Below, in pieces: positions 62,343-64,000 of a stretch of 64,000 bases of DNA. The stretch lies in the NCBI RefSeq assembly GCF_003324565.1, contig NZ_QOLA01000018.1, positions 1-64,000 of the forward strand, written 5' to 3'. The position numbers were made by a program, and so were the translations under genes. A model generated the notes under the pieces. The model was not told the DNA's origin and did no database searches. It worked only from the letters and a program-made list of their open reading frames with translations. Positions within the stretch are counted from its first letter, which is position 1. Each line of letters opens with the position of its first letter. The stretch is from Streptomyces sp. SDr-06 (GTDB lineage Bacteria; Actinomycetota; Actinomycetes; Streptomycetales; Streptomycetaceae).

Positions 62343-63335
62343 TCAGCCCGCCCTCCCGGTGTCCGCCGACGGGTGGGCCGGTCCCCGGAGGTCCGCACCG
62401 ACCGGCAGGGCCCGCAGGGTGCCCGACGCCCGGAACACCGCCGCGGCCACCGCGAGATCCTCCCAGGCCATGCCCACGCTCTTGAAGAACCGGGGGCGGT
62501 CGCCAGGGGGTGCCGCCTCGCCGCGCACCAGGGCGGCCAGGGTGCCCGCGAGGTGGTCCTGGCCGATCACGCCCTCGGCCAGCGGGATCAGCAGGTCGCC
62601 CGCCTCGCGCAGGGCGGCCGACCGGGCCTCCACCCAGACCGAGGACCGCCGCACCAGCTCCGAGTCGGTCTCGCGCACGTCCGGCCGGTGCGAGCCGACC
62701 GCGACGACGGCGGCGTGCGCGGGCAGCCGCCGCCCGTCGAAGAGCGGCTCGCGCGCGGTGGTGCAGCAGATGACGAGATCGGCGACCGCGACGTCCGAGG
62801 CGCCGCCGGATCGCGCCTCCAGACCGAGCCCGCGGGCGTGGGTCACCAGCCGTTCGGCCGATGCCGCTGTCCGCGACACCACCGTGACCTGGGTCAAATC
62901 CCTTGTGTTCAGGGCGGATTCGAGATGGGCGTACGCCTGGGGGCCCGCGCCGAACAGGACCAGGCGGGTCGCGTCCGGTTCGGCGAGGGCGTCGATGGCG
63001 AGGGCCGACACGGCCGCGGTGCGCACCGTGGTCAGCGCGGCCGCGTCCAGGACGGCGAGGGGCAGCAGCGTCGGACCGTCGAGGAGGAGGAAGCCGCCGG
63101 TGATGCGGGGCAGCCCGCGCGCCGGGTTGGCGGGCGCGACCCCCGCGATCTTCACGCCCGCGTACGCCGTCGAAGCGGCCGGCATGATGAGCAACTCGCC
63201 CGCCGGAACGGCGACGCTGGAGCGGTCCGGGCCCTGCTCCGGATCGAGTCCCGCGCGCAGGACCGCGGCCAGCGCCTCGGCCGCCGCTGTCGGCGTCAGC
63301 AGCGCCGCGAGGTCGTCCGCGCCGAGGTGGATCAC
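62343..63335 (-). CDS. Ornithine cyclodeaminase / mu-crystallin family protein
   Basis: 330-residue NAD(P)-dependent enzyme. The N-terminal half has AYAGVKIAGVAPANPARGLP and GGFLLLDGPTLLPLAVLDA, then LTTVRTAAVSALAIDALA. The Rossmann motif is LVLFGAGPQAYAHLESAL. Relatives include ornithine cyclodeaminase and delta-1-pyrroline-2-carboxylate reductase. Its GTG overlaps the stop of the proline racemase-family gene (GTGA). That coupling points to hydroxyproline/proline catabolism, favouring the imine-reductase role. Confidence 0.85.
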   Translation of the reverse strand: MIHLGADDLAALLTPTAAAEALAAVLRAGLDPEQGPDRSSVAVPAGELLIMPAASTAYAGVKIAGVAPANPARGLPRITGGFLLLDGPTLLPLAVLDAAALTTVRTAAVSALAIDALAEPDATRLVLFGAGPQAYAHLESALNTRDLTQVTVVSRTAASAERLVTHARGLGLEARSGGASDVAVADLVICCTTAREPLFDGRRLPAHAAVVAVGSHRPDVRETDSELVRRSSVWVEARSAALREAGDLLIPLAEGVIGQDHLAGTLAALVRGEAAPPGDRPRFFKSVGMAWEDLAVAAAVFRASGTLRALPVGADLRGPAHPSADTGRAG

Positions 63336-64000
63336 AGCAGGAAGCCTTCCGGGAACGGGTCGGACGGGTCGAGGAAGTACTGCGCGGTCCCGGTGATCCA
63401 GGCCCGCCCGGTGACCGTCGGCACGACCGCGGGGAGCGGGCCGACGGCGGTCTCCCCGACGAGCCGCCCGGTGAACTCCGTGCCGATGAACGACTCGTTG
63501 GTGAAGTCGCGGTGCAGCGGGAGTTCGCCGCGGGCGTGCAGCTGGGCCATCCGCGCGGAGGTGCCGGTGCCGCACGGCGAGCGGTCGAACCAGCCCGGGT
63601 GGATCGCCATGGCGTGGCGCGAGCGCGTCGCGTCCGAGCCCGGGGCGGCGAGGTAGACGTGCTTCACCCCGGCGATCCCCGGGTTCTCCGGATGCACGGG
63701 CGGCTCGCCCGCGTTGATCGCGGCCATGATGTCGAGCCCGGCGGCGAGCAGTTCGTCCTTGTGGGCCCGCCCGAAGGGCAGGCCGAGCGCTTCGAGCTCG
63801 ACGAAGGCGTAGAAGTTGCCGCCGTACGCGAGGTCGTAGGTGACGGTGCCGAGGCCCGGGACCTGCACCTTGCGGTCGAGTGCCAGGCAGAACGCGGGGA
63901 CGTTGGTCAGCGTGACGGAGCGCGCCTCGCCGTCCTCGACCCGCACGTCCACACTGACCAGACCGGCCGGGGTGTCCAGCCGCACCGTGGTGACGGGCTC
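63332..64000 (-). CDS. Proline racemase-family protein (hydroxyproline epimerase/dehydratase), partial
   Basis: C-terminal 220 or so residues of a proline racemase-fold enzyme; the gene runs off the right edge, so its start and the first catalytic residue are not in the window. The second catalytic Cys is visible in FDRSPCGTGTSARMAQL, and NESFIGTEFTGRL and YGGNFYAFVE are family blocks. Members are proline racemase, 4-hydroxyproline 2-epimerase, or trans-3-hydroxy-L-proline dehydratase; the missing first site decides between them. It is coupled to the downstream cyclodeaminase homologue. Confidence 0.88.
   Translation of the reverse strand, partial: EPVTTVRLDTPAGLVSVDVRVEDGEARSVTLTNVPAFCLALDRKVQVPGLGTVTYDLAYGGNFYAFVELEALGLPFGRAHKDELLAAGLDIMAAINAGEPPVHPENPGIAGVKHVYLAAPGSDATRSRHAMAIHPGWFDRSPCGTGTSARMAQLHARGELPLHRDFTNESFIGTEFTGRLVGETAVGPLPAVVPTVTGRAWITGTAQYFLDPSDPFPEGFLL

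Overview
The window is high-GC actinobacterial chromosome, almost certainly Streptomyces. Codon use is strongly GC-biased, GTG starts are frequent, and many stop/start junctions overlap as GTGA. It carries a whiI-type sporulation regulator, a rok7B7-xylFGH locus and an ngcEFG chitobiose/GlcNAc transporter. From memory, the gene order (murA-like, acnA, ngcEFG, rok7B7, xylFGH, dxs, amino-acid permease, fadB/fadA, rnd, whiI, hemE, hemG, hemQ ... murC, msrB) follows the S. coelicolor SCO5998-SCO6061 region. The product calls still rest on motifs visible here.

Layout. 1-0.5 kb: promoters and leader of an rRNA operon that runs leftwards out of the window. 0.5-9.6 kb: housekeeping genes (phosphopantetheinyl transferase, chorismate mutase, msrB, murC, a stress-like protein, a RibD-C-type reductase, zapE, osmC, ppk2, a secreted protein, a NodB lipoprotein). 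9.6-14.2 kb: a two-gene ABC exporter coupled to an AIM24 protein, a Pth2-like hydrolase and a secreted lipase-like enzyme. 14.4-18.3 kb: an unusual cluster of two DUF4142 envelope proteins, a DUF692 multinuclear iron oxidase fused to an HvfC-like partner domain, and a TIGR04222 membrane protein. 18.4-28.1 kb: a secreted peptidase, heme genes (hemQ, hemG, an FAD disulfide reductase, hemE), DUF3000, whiI with a sigma-WhiG-type promoter, and ribonuclease D. 28.2-35.8 kb: a large secreted GH35 beta-galactosidase, a repeat-rich intergenic region, and the fadA-fadB beta-oxidation operon. 36-42.5 kb: a propeller-like protein, a GT-C membrane glycosyltransferase, a cationic amino-acid permease and dxs. 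42.7-47.4 kb: rok7B7-xylFGH. 47.6-55.3 kb: ngcEFG divergent from a GH92 alpha-mannosidase. 55.4-57.5 kb: two near-identical FG-GAP secreted proteins. 57.6-62.2 kb: acnA divergent from an HTH-MurA fusion. 62.3-64 kb: an ornithine cyclodeaminase homologue and a proline racemase-family gene cut by the window edge.

The most interesting material is: (i) the fused DUF692/HvfC-like oxidase next to a TIGR04222 protein that has no Cys-rich tail; (ii) the XRE-type HTH fused to a UDP-GlcNAc carboxyvinyltransferase with an intact catalytic Cys, with two ATCTC-N6-GAGAT palindromes in its upstream region; (iii) two GntR/DasR-like operators between ngcE and the GH92 gene, suggesting a glycan-foraging locus; (iv) near-identical stretches between paralogues, pointing to recent duplication or gene conversion.
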